Assembly (NCBI RefSeq): GCF_000416965.1
Contig: NZ_ATCL01000022.1
Span: forward strand, 248,001-312,000
DNA from: Exiguobacterium chiriqhucha RW-2
GTDB lineage: Bacteria; Bacillota; Bacilli; Exiguobacteriales; Exiguobacteriaceae
Reading direction: 5' to 3'
DNA: 64,000 nucleotides
Shown here: positions 1 to 8,563 of the stretch, in pieces
How the letters are laid out: each line of letters begins with the position of its first letter
How positions within the stretch are numbered: the stretch's first letter is position 1
The notes under the pieces: model-generated
Databases searched by the model: none
What the model saw: the letters and a program-made list of their open reading frames with translations, nothing else
What the model was told of the DNA's origin: nothing
Translations under genes and position numbers: made by a program

Positions 1-576
1 GAATCGACGGGTGTCTTCTTGGCACTGAGCGATATCACGAAAAAACCGATTGGCTCGAACGAGTTGACGAAAGGATATCGGGCCGAGGGTGTGGCAACGA
101 TTCTCGGAGGGATTTTCAACAGCTTCCCGTACACGACGTTCAGTCAAAACGTTGGACTCGTCCAATTGTCAGGCGTCAAATCGCGTCGCGTCATCTTCTG
201 GACGAGCGGTCTGTTGATTTTACTGGGCTTCTTGCCGAAAGTCGCGACGTTCACGACATTGATTCCGAAACCGGTTCTCGGTGGGGCGATGCTCGTCATG
301 TTCGGCACGGTCGCCGCGTCAGGGATTCGGATTTTGAGCCAAGTTGATTTTGCGAAAAATGAGAACTTGATTACAATCGCCTTGTCGATCGGTGTCGGGC
401 TTGGCATCACGGCCAACCCGGCCATCGTCGCAAATATGCCGGAAGCGGTGCAGTTGTTCACGGACAGTGCCATCGTCGCCGGATCGTTCACTGCCTTGTT
501 ATTGAACGGGTTCTTCCGACTCGTCGACCGGTTCCGTCCGGCCGAGGTCGTTGCCGATAACCGGCAAGTCAGCTAG
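1..576 (+). CDS. NCS2-family purine (xanthine/urate-type) permease, 3' part
   Basis: C-terminal 191 residues of an integral-membrane nucleobase:cation symporter. The open frame runs to the window edge, so the start lies outside; the internal TTG at 19 is not a start. The stretch QNVGLVQLSGVKSR is the signature loop of the xanthine/uric acid branch of NCS2 (PbuX/PucJ-like), and several hydrophobic helices follow. Substrate is inferred from family only. It ends 34 bases before the SDR gene without a hairpin between them, so read-through into that gene is possible. Confidence 0.85.
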   Translation, partial: ESTGVFLALSDITKKPIGSNELTKGYRAEGVATILGGIFNSFPYTTFSQNVGLVQLSGVKSRRVIFWTSGLLILLGFLPKVATFTTLIPKPVLGGAMLVMFGTVAASGIRILSQVDFAKNENLITIALSIGVGLGITANPAIVANMPEAVQLFTDSAIVAGSFTALLLNGFFRLVDRFRPAEVVADNRQVS

Positions 577-610
577 ACTGAAAGGAACTACGTAACTAGG
601 GGGAACAAGC

Positions 611-1258
611 ATGGGGAAAACTGCACTTGTCGTTGGCGCTACCGGATTGATTGGACGCGAACTCGTCGAACAGTTGCTCGAACAAGAACGGTATGATCAA
701 GTCTGGATAATCGTCCGCCGCTCGAAACGATGGAGTCATCCGAAACTGCATGAAGTCGTCGGGTTCGAAGGAATGGACGAGGCGTTGCCGCACATTGATG
801 ATGTCTACTGCGCACTTGGGACGACGATTGCCGTCGCCGGTTCACGTCAGGCGTTCAAACATGTCGATCTCGACTTGCCGCTTGAAGTGGCACGTGTCGC
901 GAAACGACACGGGGCGACACGTTACGCCGTCGTCTCGGCGCAAGGCGCGTCACTTCGGTCACCTTTCTTCTACAACCGCGTGAAAGGGGAGCTCGAGAAC
1001 GGGCTCAAAGTGTTTGGCTTCGAACACTTGATTATCGCCCGTCCGTCGCTCTTGCTCGGAGATCGCGAGGAGTTCCGTCTCGGCGAGAAAGCAGCCGAGG
1101 TCGTCAGCCGTCCGCTCCAACCGTTATTGCTCGATAAATTACCAGATGCTGCACCGATTCAAGCGCTCCATGTGGCGCGCGCGTTGATTATGGCCGCGGA
1201 AGAAGGACAAGGCATCGAAGTATTGACGTCTGGCATGATGCAGAGGATGAGCCAATGA
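611..1258 (+). CDS. NAD(P)-binding SDR-type oxidoreductase (HTATIP2/NmrA-like)
   Basis: 215-residue atypical short-chain dehydrogenase. The N-terminus has the Rossmann dinucleotide motif GATGLIG (residues 9-15). A YNRVKGELE segment holds the Y-x3-K catalytic pair. Length and architecture fit the HTATIP2/YbjT-like reductases, whose substrates are mostly unknown. The AGGGGG ribosome site ends about 6 bases before the ATG. Its last four bases (ATGA) overlap the RDD gene start, so the two are translationally coupled. Confidence 0.8.
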   Translation: MGKTALVVGATGLIGRELVEQLLEQERYDQVWIIVRRSKRWSHPKLHEVVGFEGMDEALPHIDDVYCALGTTIAVAGSRQAFKHVDLDLPLEVARVAKRHGATRYAVVSAQGASLRSPFFYNRVKGELENGLKVFGFEHLIIARPSLLLGDREEFRLGEKAAEVVSRPLQPLLLDKLPDAAPIQALHVARALIMAAEEGQGIEVLTSGMMQRMSQ

Positions 1259-1647
1259 ACCCATTAACGAAGAAACGGACCAAAGCCGTCTTGATTGACG
1301 GTGTCATTGCCGGATTGCTAAGTTTTGGTGTCGAGCAGCTCATCCGCAAGAAAGTGAAGAGCGAGTTCGTCCATACCGTCATCACGCCGACACTCATCGC
1401 CTACGCGCTCGAGGCATGTCAGATGCGCCGTGGCGGACAGACGCTCGGGTATAAGCTGATGGGTCTCGAGTTGAAAAATGACGATGGGACACCGGTGACG
1501 GCCGAGCAAGCGTTCAAACGGGCGCTTCACCGCGACACGATCTCGATTGCCGCCTACGTCAAGGACCGCGCACACTTCGAGGCCGAAGACGGTGCCGTCT
1601 TGCCGCACGACGCTGCGTTCCATATGCACGTAACCGAAAAAAACTGA
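1255..1647 (+). CDS. RDD-family membrane protein
   Basis: 130-residue small membrane protein. It begins with a basic KKRTKAVLIDG segment typical of the RDD domain, followed by a hydrophobic stretch (about residues 13-27) and a second one near 42-53. The GQTLGYKLMGLEL segment is the usual conserved loop of RDD proteins. Family function is poorly defined; some members act in ion exchange or envelope processes. It overlaps the SDR gene by 4 bases and ends in a bidirectional terminator. Confidence 0.75.
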   Translation: MNPLTKKRTKAVLIDGVIAGLLSFGVEQLIRKKVKSEFVHTVITPTLIAYALEACQMRRGGQTLGYKLMGLELKNDDGTPVTAEQAFKRALHRDTISIAAYVKDRAHFEAEDGAVLPHDAAFHMHVTEKN

Positions 1648-1670
1648 CCTCACGCGAGGTCAGTTTTTTT
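1640..1670. terminator. bidirectional hairpin terminator
   Basis: Eight-base-pair stem ACTGACCT/AGGTCAGT flanked by an A-run and a T-run. It serves the RDD gene on the + strand and the convergent permease on the - strand. Confidence 0.85.
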
Positions 1671-2934
1671 AGTCTTTGATACGGCTGAGGATGGCTGTCG
1701 TCAAGGCGACGATTGTTCCGAGGACGAGTCCGTTCGAGAACACGGTCGCCAAGAGCGGCGGCAAATCGTTCATCGCCCCAGGTGGGAGCAACATCGCGCC
1801 GGCCCCAATCACAAGTGGAAGACCGACAGTGAGTGACGCCGTCTTTTGGTTCAATTCGAACGCTGCCTCGTTAATCCCGATGATAATCATCGTCGCGATG
1901 AGCGGGGTGACGATGGCGTATCCGACGGCGGCCGGGATGCTCGCGATGAGCGAGACGAACGGACCGATGAGGGCGAGCAACATCATCACAGCATGGGCCA
2001 CGAGATGTGGTGAGCGATGAACGCTCTCCGTCGAGGATAAGAAACCAGCCGTTCCAGAGATGGCGACCGGTCCCGGTGTCCCAAACATGCCCGCCACCAT
2101 TTGACTGATCCCACTGACGACACCAGATGCCGGGACGTTGCCTTCGATTTGACGCTTCTCACGCGAGCTGACGATGCGTTCAATCAATTTGATATTGGCA
2201 AGGACGTTCGTCATGAGAAGGAGCGTGATGACGAACGCAGTCGGAAGCAAGTTCCAATCCCACACCCACGTTCCGAACGGGAACAGTTCAGGAACAAGGA
2301 AGAATGACTCGGAACGGACAATCGGGTTGCCGAGTCCGAGCAAGTTGAACAACCAAAATCCGGCGATGAGCGTCATGACGAGTCCATACTGTTTGAACCG
2401 GCTACGCTCGAGTGTGAGCGCGAACAACACGAGACCGGCCGTCGCGACGGCTTGAACGATGTTAATGCCGTCCTCGGTCACGCCAAAGCCGCCTTTGATG
2501 ACGGCACCCGACAGTTGCAGGACGAGCAGAATCATATAGACCCCGAGCACTTGTGGGGTGAACAACGACAGCATCCGTCGCAACAGGCCGGTGACAGTCA
2601 TGACGACACCGAGCACACCACTTAAGAACAACATGAAACCGAGCGCTTGGAGCGTCTCTTGTCCGCTCCCATAAAGTGCTGGACCGATGGAGGCATAGAG
2701 TGTGAACACGCCCCACCAAATCCCGGCTGGTCCTTCTAAGATTGGCAGGCGGTGGCCGAGAAGCGTCTGGATGATGCTGAAGAGTGCGAAGACGAACAGT
2801 GAACGTGAGATGAACGTCATCGTCTCGCCTGGCGACAGTTCAAATAAGGCAGCGATCGAGAGCGGTGGTACAATGTTTGTAGCTAAAATAAAAATAAACC
2901 ACTGAATCGTCGTGGTTACAGAACTTTTGGTCAT
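1669..2934 (-). CDS. NCS2-family uracil/xanthine permease
   Basis: 421-residue permease with about 12-14 hydrophobic helices. Its GPVAISGTAGF segment sits at the position of the NCS2 signature and departs from the Q-x-x-G motif of classical xanthine permeases. It therefore belongs to the uracil/xanthine-transporter subgroup seen in Bacillales; substrate is uncertain. Start ATG is preceded by CAGGGGG at 5 bases. A TTGCAT-17-TACACT promoter lies upstream on the - strand. It is a separate paralogue of the partial permease at the window start. Confidence 0.8.
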   Translation of the reverse strand: MTKSSVTTTIQWFIFILATNIVPPLSIAALFELSPGETMTFISRSLFVFALFSIIQTLLGHRLPILEGPAGIWWGVFTLYASIGPALYGSGQETLQALGFMLFLSGVLGVVMTVTGLLRRMLSLFTPQVLGVYMILLVLQLSGAVIKGGFGVTEDGINIVQAVATAGLVLFALTLERSRFKQYGLVMTLIAGFWLFNLLGLGNPIVRSESFFLVPELFPFGTWVWDWNLLPTAFVITLLLMTNVLANIKLIERIVSSREKRQIEGNVPASGVVSGISQMVAGMFGTPGPVAISGTAGFLSSTESVHRSPHLVAHAVMMLLALIGPFVSLIASIPAAVGYAIVTPLIATMIIIGINEAAFELNQKTASLTVGLPLVIGAGAMLLPPGAMNDLPPLLATVFSNGLVLGTIVALTTAILSRIKD

Positions 2935-2967
2935 GGTGTCCCCCTGGTATTTCCCTTTTTTAATACT

Positions 2968-2996
2968 AGTGTACCGTGACGGGGAAGTGGATGCAA
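2968..2996 (-). promoter_or_regulatory. sigma-A-type promoter of the NCS2 permease
   Basis: On the - strand: TTGCAT, 17-base spacer, TACACT, about 35 bases before the permease ATG. Confidence 0.55.
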
Positions 2997-3009
2997 ATGG
3001 AGGTATATA

Positions 3010-3714
3010 ATGAAGAAAAAACTGAAGTGGATTGGCCTTGGTCTATTAGGAGTCATCTTGGTCGCCATCATCGGCTTCCTCGTGTGGACACAACTGACGT
3101 ACGGACCGACGGAAGAAGCGCGCGGTTACGTGGCTGAGGCGAGGGAAGTGGACAATCGTCTCGAGTTCGGGCAGACGGACAGCGAGGTTGGTTTCATCCT
3201 GTATCCTGGAGCGAAAGTCGAGAAAGAGGCGTACGCTTACTATGGCACCAGACTGGCAGAAGAAGGTGTCTTCGTCGCCATCCCATCGTTGCGCTTAAAT
3301 CTCGGGATAGCAGATATTGATGCTGCGGAGACGATTATCGCCGCCCATCCAGACATCGAACGTTGGGTCGTCGGCGGTCATTCACTCGGCGGTTCGGCGG
3401 CGTCCGGTTTTGCGCTCGAACACGAGGAGCAAGTCGAGGGGGTGATCTTCCTTGCCTCGTATCCGATCAGTACGATGGCGGATAGCAATCTGCGTGTTTT
3501 GTCCGTCTCCGGGGAGATTGACGGTCTGGCCACACCGGCTGATATCGAGGCGAGCCGTGACAACGTCCCGGATGAAGTCGTCTTCCATCAAATCAAAGAC
3601 GGCAATCACGCCAACTTCGGGATGTATGGCCCACAGGACGGAGATAACGATAGCCCGCTCAGCGCCAAAGAGCAACTCGACGAGACGATTGACCAAATTA
3701 TCGAGTGGCTCTAA
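3010..3714 (+). CDS. membrane-anchored alpha/beta hydrolase
   Basis: 234-residue protein with an N-terminal basic KKK followed by a hydrophobic helix (residues 6-27) that should tether the rest outside the membrane. The catalytic domain shows the nucleophile elbow GGHSLGGS, an acidic residue in SGEIDG and a late histidine in DGNHANF, the expected Ser-Asp-His order of the alpha/beta hydrolase fold (hydrolase_5-like). Substrate unknown. The ATG follows GGAGGT at 5 bases. It converges on the MFS gene through a shared terminator. Confidence 0.75.
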   Translation: MKKKLKWIGLGLLGVILVAIIGFLVWTQLTYGPTEEARGYVAEAREVDNRLEFGQTDSEVGFILYPGAKVEKEAYAYYGTRLAEEGVFVAIPSLRLNLGIADIDAAETIIAAHPDIERWVVGGHSLGGSAASGFALEHEEQVEGVIFLASYPISTMADSNLRVLSVSGEIDGLATPADIEASRDNVPDEVVFHQIKDGNHANFGMYGPQDGDNDSPLSAKEQLDETIDQIIEWL

Positions 3715-3752
3715 AAAACAGCGTGCCCACATCATGGGGCACGCTGTTTTAA
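3713..3752. terminator. bidirectional hairpin terminator
   Basis: Strong stem (AACAGCGTGCCC paired with GGGCACGCTGTT) flanked by an A-run and T-run, between convergent hydrolase and MFS genes. It overlaps the stop region of the MFS gene. Confidence 0.85.
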
Positions 3753-4954
3753 CGTTGGTCGAGCTGATGACTGACCGCGGTCAGTAAGGCTGTCACGAGC
3801 GCGACGGCGCCGGCGACGAGGGCGAGCGTCATCACGGGTGCGTTGGCATAGACAAGACCACCGAGCGCCGAACCCATCCCGATGCCGACATTACTTGCGA
3901 CCGGCATGAGCGATGACGCCAGTCCTTTAGCGTCCGGATTGAACTTCTCGGCCAAGTCGATCAAGTAGATTTGCGTCGATGTCGTCAGTAGAATCGCCAT
4001 GAACGACATGAGCGCGATATTGATTAGACCGAGAGTCACGTTCGACGTCGTCACATACAAGGCCGCCAAGACGAGCGCTTGGATGAGAAAGACGAACCGG
4101 AGACGTCCAATCGGATTATGGCTGGCGATTTTCCCGGCCGCCATATTGCTGAAGATGGAGATGAACCCGTAAGCAAACAGGATTGGGCTAATCCAGGCGA
4201 CCGGGACGCCGAGTACACCTTTCAAAATCGGGACGAGATACGTATAGACGACGTACGTCGCGCCGAAGCCGAACGCCGGGATGAAGAATGCGATTAAAAT
4301 CCGCGGGTTCGTCAAGAGGCGCAATTGATCGGCAATCGACGTTTTAACGCTCGTTAATTGACTTGGTACGACGCGGTAGACGGCGAAGAACGCGATGACA
4401 CCCAAGGTGGTCGTCAACAGGAACGTCGTCTCCCATCCGGTCCGTTGGCCGATGAACGTGCCGAGCGGAACACCGAATACGTTCGCCATCGTAAAGCCAC
4501 CGAAAATGAACGAGACGGCAATCCCGCGCTTCCCGGTCGGCACCGATTCACTGGCGACGAGCATGGCGAGCGAGATGAGCACACCCGTCACGACGGCGGT
4601 CATCATCCGGAGGACGAGCAATATCCCGTACGTTGGAGCGAGGCTACTAAACAAATTGAAGACGATGAACGCAGCGGTGAGTGTGAGCATCAGTTTTCGT
4701 TTCGGCAAATGGCTTGTGAACGACATCGTTAGTGGTGTTCCAATAGCGAAGGTGATCGCGAACGCCGAGACGAGCGTTCCGGCCGTGGCAATCGAAATCG
4801 ATAGGCCATCGGCGATATCGGGTAAAATCCCGACGATGACAAATTCACTCGTCCCCAGCACGAACGTGAGCAAGGCGAGCGATAAGATAAGCGTCCAGTC
4901 GGTCCGACTGAGCGATGGGGTAGTCGTCAAAATAAAATCACTTCTTTCGTTCAA
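3749..4954 (-). CDS. MFS transporter, DHA1-type drug/sugar exporter
   Basis: 401 residues with 12 predicted helices. The start of helix 1 reads LALLTFVLGTSEFVIVGILP, the hallmark of the DHA1 arabinose-efflux/chloramphenicol-exporter branch (YdhP/AraJ-like); the loop 2-3 motif is degenerate. Probably a proton-driven exporter; substrate not predictable. No regulator is adjacent. About 90 bases separate it from the next gene, with that gene's terminator between. Confidence 0.8.
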   Translation of the reverse strand: MNERSDFILTTTPSLSRTDWTLILSLALLTFVLGTSEFVIVGILPDIADGLSISIATAGTLVSAFAITFAIGTPLTMSFTSHLPKRKLMLTLTAAFIVFNLFSSLAPTYGILLVLRMMTAVVTGVLISLAMLVASESVPTGKRGIAVSFIFGGFTMANVFGVPLGTFIGQRTGWETTFLLTTTLGVIAFFAVYRVVPSQLTSVKTSIADQLRLLTNPRILIAFFIPAFGFGATYVVYTYLVPILKGVLGVPVAWISPILFAYGFISIFSNMAAGKIASHNPIGRLRFVFLIQALVLAALYVTTSNVTLGLINIALMSFMAILLTTSTQIYLIDLAEKFNPDAKGLASSLMPVASNVGIGMGSALGGLVYANAPVMTLALVAGAVALVTALLTAVSHQLDQR

Positions 4955-5005
4955 GGTTGTTAGACTTCAGTCGTTTTCAACCATACAGGATTTCCACGCA
5001 AAGCA

Positions 5006-5041
5006 AAACCCTTTTCCCTTCCGTGAGGAAAAGAAAAGGGT
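5006..5041 (-). terminator. terminator of the EEP phosphatase gene
   Basis: Long interrupted stem (ACCCTTTTC with GAAAAGGGT, plus inner TTTCC/GGAAG) just beyond the phosphatase stop on the - strand, followed by TTTTGCTTT. Confidence 0.7.
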
Positions 5042-5046
5042 GCCAT

Positions 5047-5838
5047 TTACCGCCAAAATGCCGTTGCTTCGACACCGGCATGATCCGAGACAATCGGACC
5101 GTTCTCGCCGTCAAAGACGACGGCATGGCGTGAGACGTGGATTGGGGCGTTCGTCAGCATCAAGTCGATGCGAAGCGCCTGCTTGTTCTCGTCCCAGCCG
5201 GCAATCTTGCCTTGGACGGTCGCATCGCCTTCACGCTCGGTCGCCAAATGGAACAAATCCTGGAGACCGTGCTCAATCAAGTAATCGTACCCTTCGCCAC
5301 GGATGAAGGCGTCGTTATTGAAGTCACCGAGCAACAAGGCGCGGTCGTCGTCCTCGACGCGGCGCAACAGTTCATCGAGCTGATGGCGCACCGGTTCATC
5401 GGCATCATGCCACCAACCGAGGTGACAGGAGTAAATCGCCGTCGGCGCGTCCATGCCGTCCACGACCGCCTTGACGATTTTCCGAGATTTGTAATCGTTC
5501 GGGTCGATCGTCTGGGAGACGAAGAACGATTCGGTCGACACGAACGGAGTGCGCGATAAAATCGCGACGCCCTCCTCGTAGATGTCGTATCCATAATGGG
5601 CGAAGTCCCACGTCATGTAGTAATCGACGCCTTGCTCTTTCAAACGCTCGACGAGCACATAGGCGAAGTTGTTCTCTCGAATCAAGCCGTCGATGAGTGG
5701 GGCCTCTTTATGTTGATTCACTTCTTGGAGTGCGATGATGTCATATTCCTCGCTCGCGATCCGTTCGACGATCGAGTCGATTTTCTCTTGTTGACGGTCC
5801 TCTAACCAGGCGTGACAGTTCAGCGTTAAAATATTCAC
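5047..5838 (-). CDS. mapP: EEP-family phosphatase, probable maltose 6'-phosphate phosphatase
   Basis: 263 residues of the endonuclease/exonuclease/phosphatase fold. Visible active-site motifs in order: LNCHAW near the start, ALQEVN, SCHLGWW (catalytic His), LLGDFNND and SDHAGVEA. The whole length is one EEP domain with no signal peptide, as in the lactobacillus and enterococcus MapP enzymes, which dephosphorylate maltose 6'-phosphate made by the PTS. Placement directly downstream of a glucose/maltose-class EIIBC supports this role. An apurinic endonuclease role is less likely given this context. The inter-gene hairpin suggests partial transcriptional uncoupling. Confidence 0.7.
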   Translation of the reverse strand: MNILTLNCHAWLEDRQQEKIDSIVERIASEEYDIIALQEVNQHKEAPLIDGLIRENNFAYVLVERLKEQGVDYYMTWDFAHYGYDIYEEGVAILSRTPFVSTESFFVSQTIDPNDYKSRKIVKAVVDGMDAPTAIYSCHLGWWHDADEPVRHQLDELLRRVEDDDRALLLGDFNNDAFIRGEGYDYLIEHGLQDLFHLATEREGDATVQGKIAGWDENKQALRIDLMLTNAPIHVSRHAVVFDGENGPIVSDHAGVEATAFWR

Positions 5839-5852
5839 GATAGTCCTCCTTT

Positions 5853-5889
5853 AGAAAAAACAGGCCAACTCGAGCGAGCTGGCCTGTTA
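5853..5889 (-). terminator. intercistronic hairpin terminator between PTS gene and phosphatase
   Basis: AACAGGCCA/TGGCCTGTT stem followed on the - strand by TTTTTTCT. It lies between the EIIBC stop and the phosphatase start, so it likely reduces rather than abolishes downstream expression. Confidence 0.75.
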
Positions 5890-5890
5890 A

Positions 5891-7519
5891 TTATGCACCG
5901 ATGACGTCTTGAATATCAGACTTCAATACGTCGGCTTTCGGGCCGTAGATTGCTTGAACACCGCGGTCTTTCAAGATAAGACCCATGGCGCCGTTCTTTT
6001 TCCATTCGCTCTCTTCTGAAACAAGCGACATGTCTTTGACTGTGACACGGAGACGCGTCATGCAGGCATCGACGTCCTCGATGTTCTCTTCCCCACCGAG
6101 TAAAGCGATAATCCCCATGACCTGTTCGTTGCCTGTCACGTTCGATTTCTCTGTCACTTCTTCCATATAGTTCCCGTTACGACCTGGCGTCGGAAGGTTC
6201 ATCTTCTTGATGAAGAAGTTGAACACACCGAAGTTCAAGAAGAAGAAGGCAGCCGAGACGAGGAAGAAGTTAATCAAGTCTTGCAAGAGTCCCGCTTTGA
6301 CAATCATCGGGATGCGTGTGAGCAATTCAATCGCACCGAACGCGTGGACACGAAGGTCGATGACATCTGCTAAAGCGAAGGCGGCACCGGCCATGAGCGC
6401 GTAGACGACGTAAAGGACTGGAGCGACGAACATGAACATGAATTCGATTGGTTCTGTGACACCCGTCAAGAAGACGGCGAGACCAGCCGACAAGAACATC
6501 GGTTTGTATTGTGCTTTCTTGTCTTCGTCGACGTTGCGGTACATCGCGTAAGCAGCACCGATCAAGGCAGCGAATGACAAGATGACTTGACCGACTTTGA
6601 AGCGGGCCGGTACGACGTCAGCAAGCAAGGCGTTGTAAGCGGCTGTATCACCAGCGGCGCGAAGGTTAACGAGGTCAGTGACCCAAGCCAACCAGAGCGG
6701 ATCTTGACCCGCAACGACCGAACCAGCTGTCGCACCTGTCAAAATCGTGTACGTGCCACCGAGCTCCGTGTAGTTCATCGGCACAGTGAGCATGTGGTGA
6801 AGACCGAACGGCAAGAGGAGACGCTCGAGCGCACCGTAGATGAACGGCGCAAGGACTGGTGCCGTGTTGCGTGACGTGGCGATCCATTCACCGAAGCTGT
6901 TGAGCGCGCCTTGAATCGTCGGCCAAATGATTGACAACGCGATGGCGGCAACGACCGAACCGAGGATGACGACGAAGGGCACGAAGCGCTTCCCGTTGAA
7001 GAACGAGAGTGCGTTCGGCAATTTGTTGAAGTTATAGAACTTGTTATAAAGGGCTCCACCAAGGAAACCGGCGATGATCCCGACGAACACACCCATATTG
7101 AGTGCTGGTGAACCGAGTACAGATGTGAAGTAGTCGGCGACGACAAGGTCAGCCCCGAAGAGAGACTGGACTGTCGCTTCTGGGTCTTGGAGCATCGCTC
7201 CGTTAACGGCAAAGATGGCGCCTGTGACACGGTTGATCAAGATAAAGGCAATCAGTGCAGCGAAGGCACCGCCGGCTTTATCTTTCGCCCATGAGCCACC
7301 GATGGCGACTGCGAACAAGATATGTAAGTTGACGATGATTCCCCAACCGAGGTCTTCAATGATGCGGGCCGTCGTGAGCAAGATGCTGACGTCTCCGGCT
7401 GACATACCAATCAATTTACCGATCGAGATCATGAGACCTGCGGCCGGCATGACGGCGATGACGACCATTAAGGCCTTGCCGAGTTTCTGCCAAAAGTCGA
7501 ACGAGATAAGTTGTTTCAT
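5891..7519 (-). CDS. malT: PTS EIIBC, glucose/maltose class
   Basis: 542-residue phosphotransferase permease. The N-terminal EIIC domain (about residues 1-420) has multiple helices and the loop GVTEPIEFMFMFVAP, diagnostic of the glucose/glucoside superfamily. A linker with LPTPGRNGNY joins the EIIB domain, whose phosphocysteine lies in DVDACMTRLRV. There is no fused EIIA, so a cytosolic glucose-type EIIA must supply phosphate. The best-matching group is the MalT maltose PTS; glucose is the main alternative. AGGAAGG precedes the ATG, and tandem LacI-type operators lie upstream. Confidence 0.75.
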   Translation of the reverse strand: MKQLISFDFWQKLGKALMVVIAVMPAAGLMISIGKLIGMSAGDVSILLTTARIIEDLGWGIIVNLHILFAVAIGGSWAKDKAGGAFAALIAFILINRVTGAIFAVNGAMLQDPEATVQSLFGADLVVADYFTSVLGSPALNMGVFVGIIAGFLGGALYNKFYNFNKLPNALSFFNGKRFVPFVVILGSVVAAIALSIIWPTIQGALNSFGEWIATSRNTAPVLAPFIYGALERLLLPFGLHHMLTVPMNYTELGGTYTILTGATAGSVVAGQDPLWLAWVTDLVNLRAAGDTAAYNALLADVVPARFKVGQVILSFAALIGAAYAMYRNVDEDKKAQYKPMFLSAGLAVFLTGVTEPIEFMFMFVAPVLYVVYALMAGAAFALADVIDLRVHAFGAIELLTRIPMIVKAGLLQDLINFFLVSAAFFFLNFGVFNFFIKKMNLPTPGRNGNYMEEVTEKSNVTGNEQVMGIIALLGGEENIEDVDACMTRLRVTVKDMSLVSEESEWKKNGAMGLILKDRGVQAIYGPKADVLKSDIQDVIGA

Positions 7520-7572
7520 GTGATACGCTTCCTTCCTATACGGAACTTTTTATCTGTCTATGGCGACTGTCA

Positions 7573-7610
7573 ATGCAATCGCTTGCATAGATGATTGTAA
7601 TCGATTGCAT
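7573..7610. promoter_or_regulatory. tandem LacI/GalR-type operators (MalR- or cre-like)
   Basis: Two near-palindromes, ATGCAATCGCTTGCAT (7573-7588) and TTGTAATCGATTGCAT (7595-7610), both with a central CG and centred 22 bp apart (two helical turns). This is the form of sites bound by LacI-family proteins (MalR, CcpA). They sit next to a TTGACA/TTGCAT element upstream of the PTS gene. No LacI-family gene is in the window. Confidence 0.65.
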
Positions 7611-7740
7611 AACTTTGTGCAACCGTTTTCCTGATTTTCATAGATTTTCATAATCGAACCCAATTTGACTCGTTCCTCCATTAGCTTGTCAGTCGGAACG
7701 AATCTCGCTACAATACTAGAGGTTGAAAGGGGCGAGAACG

Positions 7741-8505
7741 ATGGGATGGAGACAGACGACATCGGCATTATCAAAAGAAGAGCAGACGGCCATGCTTGAG
7801 GAGTTGTTGCAGTCGGGCCTGTTATTAGAAGAAGACCGACTGCTATATAGCATGTTGATGCCAGACCGGGTCAAACGGATGCAAGAAGTGTTGGAGTTAC
7901 GGACGAACCATATCACGATTTTGACAGAAGGGGTCGATGATCCGCACAATCAGTCGGCCGTGCTCCGTTCGGCGGACGCGTTCGGTGTCCAGACGTTGCA
8001 CGTCGTCGAGGGCCGGGCCAAGTTCAAGCCGAATTCGATTATCGCCAAAAGCGCCGATCGTTGGGTCGACGTGGTCGAACATCCTTCGATCGAGGATGCG
8101 ATTGATCGGTTGAAGGCGGATGGTTATCAAGTGCTCGCGACGGCACTCAGTGAAGAGGCGGTCCCGCTCGAGGATATCGACGTGTCAAAACCGACCGTGC
8201 TCTTGTTCGGGAACGAACATCACGGCGTATCGGAACGAGCGCTCGCCAAGGCGGACGGCAATTACTTGATTCCGATGCAAGGATACGTTCAAAGCTTGAA
8301 TATCTCGGTCGCTGCTGCCATCTCGTTGTACGATGTGACGACGCGGGCGCGTCATGTCGTGACGGACGGCTATGGACTGAAGGCGAAAGACAAGCAACGC
8401 ATCTTAAAAAATTGGATGGTGAAGAGCCTTCCGAAGCGGTCGCTCGGCGTGTATAAGCAAAAAGGTTTGACCGCTTTTGCGCGCGAGACAGGAAAAACGG
8501 AGTAA
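7741..8505 (+). CDS. trmH: tRNA (guanosine-2'-O)-methyltransferase, TrmH type
   Basis: 254 residues of the SPOUT superfamily. The three SpoU motifs are clear: motif 1 NQSAVLRSADAFGV, motif 2 LLFGNEHHGVSE and motif 3 IPMQGYVQSLNISVA; together they build the trefoil-knot SAM site and the catalytic Arg. Members methylate the 2'-OH of G18 in tRNA. ATG 7741 is chosen because GAAAGGGG lies 8 bases upstream; an earlier in-frame TTG at 7723 overlaps that site. A C-terminal basic extension (LKNWMVKSLPKRS) suits tRNA binding. Confidence 0.85.
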   Translation: MGWRQTTSALSKEEQTAMLEELLQSGLLLEEDRLLYSMLMPDRVKRMQEVLELRTNHITILTEGVDDPHNQSAVLRSADAFGVQTLHVVEGRAKFKPNSIIAKSADRWVDVVEHPSIEDAIDRLKADGYQVLATALSEEAVPLEDIDVSKPTVLLFGNEHHGVSERALAKADGNYLIPMQGYVQSLNISVAAAISLYDVTTRARHVVTDGYGLKAKDKQRILKNWMVKSLPKRSLGVYKQKGLTAFARETGKTE

Positions 8506-8563
8506 ACGGCGAAAGGTACAGGCGTACGAACAACTTGTCCATATTCGGAAAGGGGATGGAAAG

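Noticed and set aside
4395-5306. 303-codon + strand frame across the MFS gene, its upstream gap and the EEP phosphatase
   Set aside because: Runs antisense through two convincing genes and crosses a terminator; no family resemblance.
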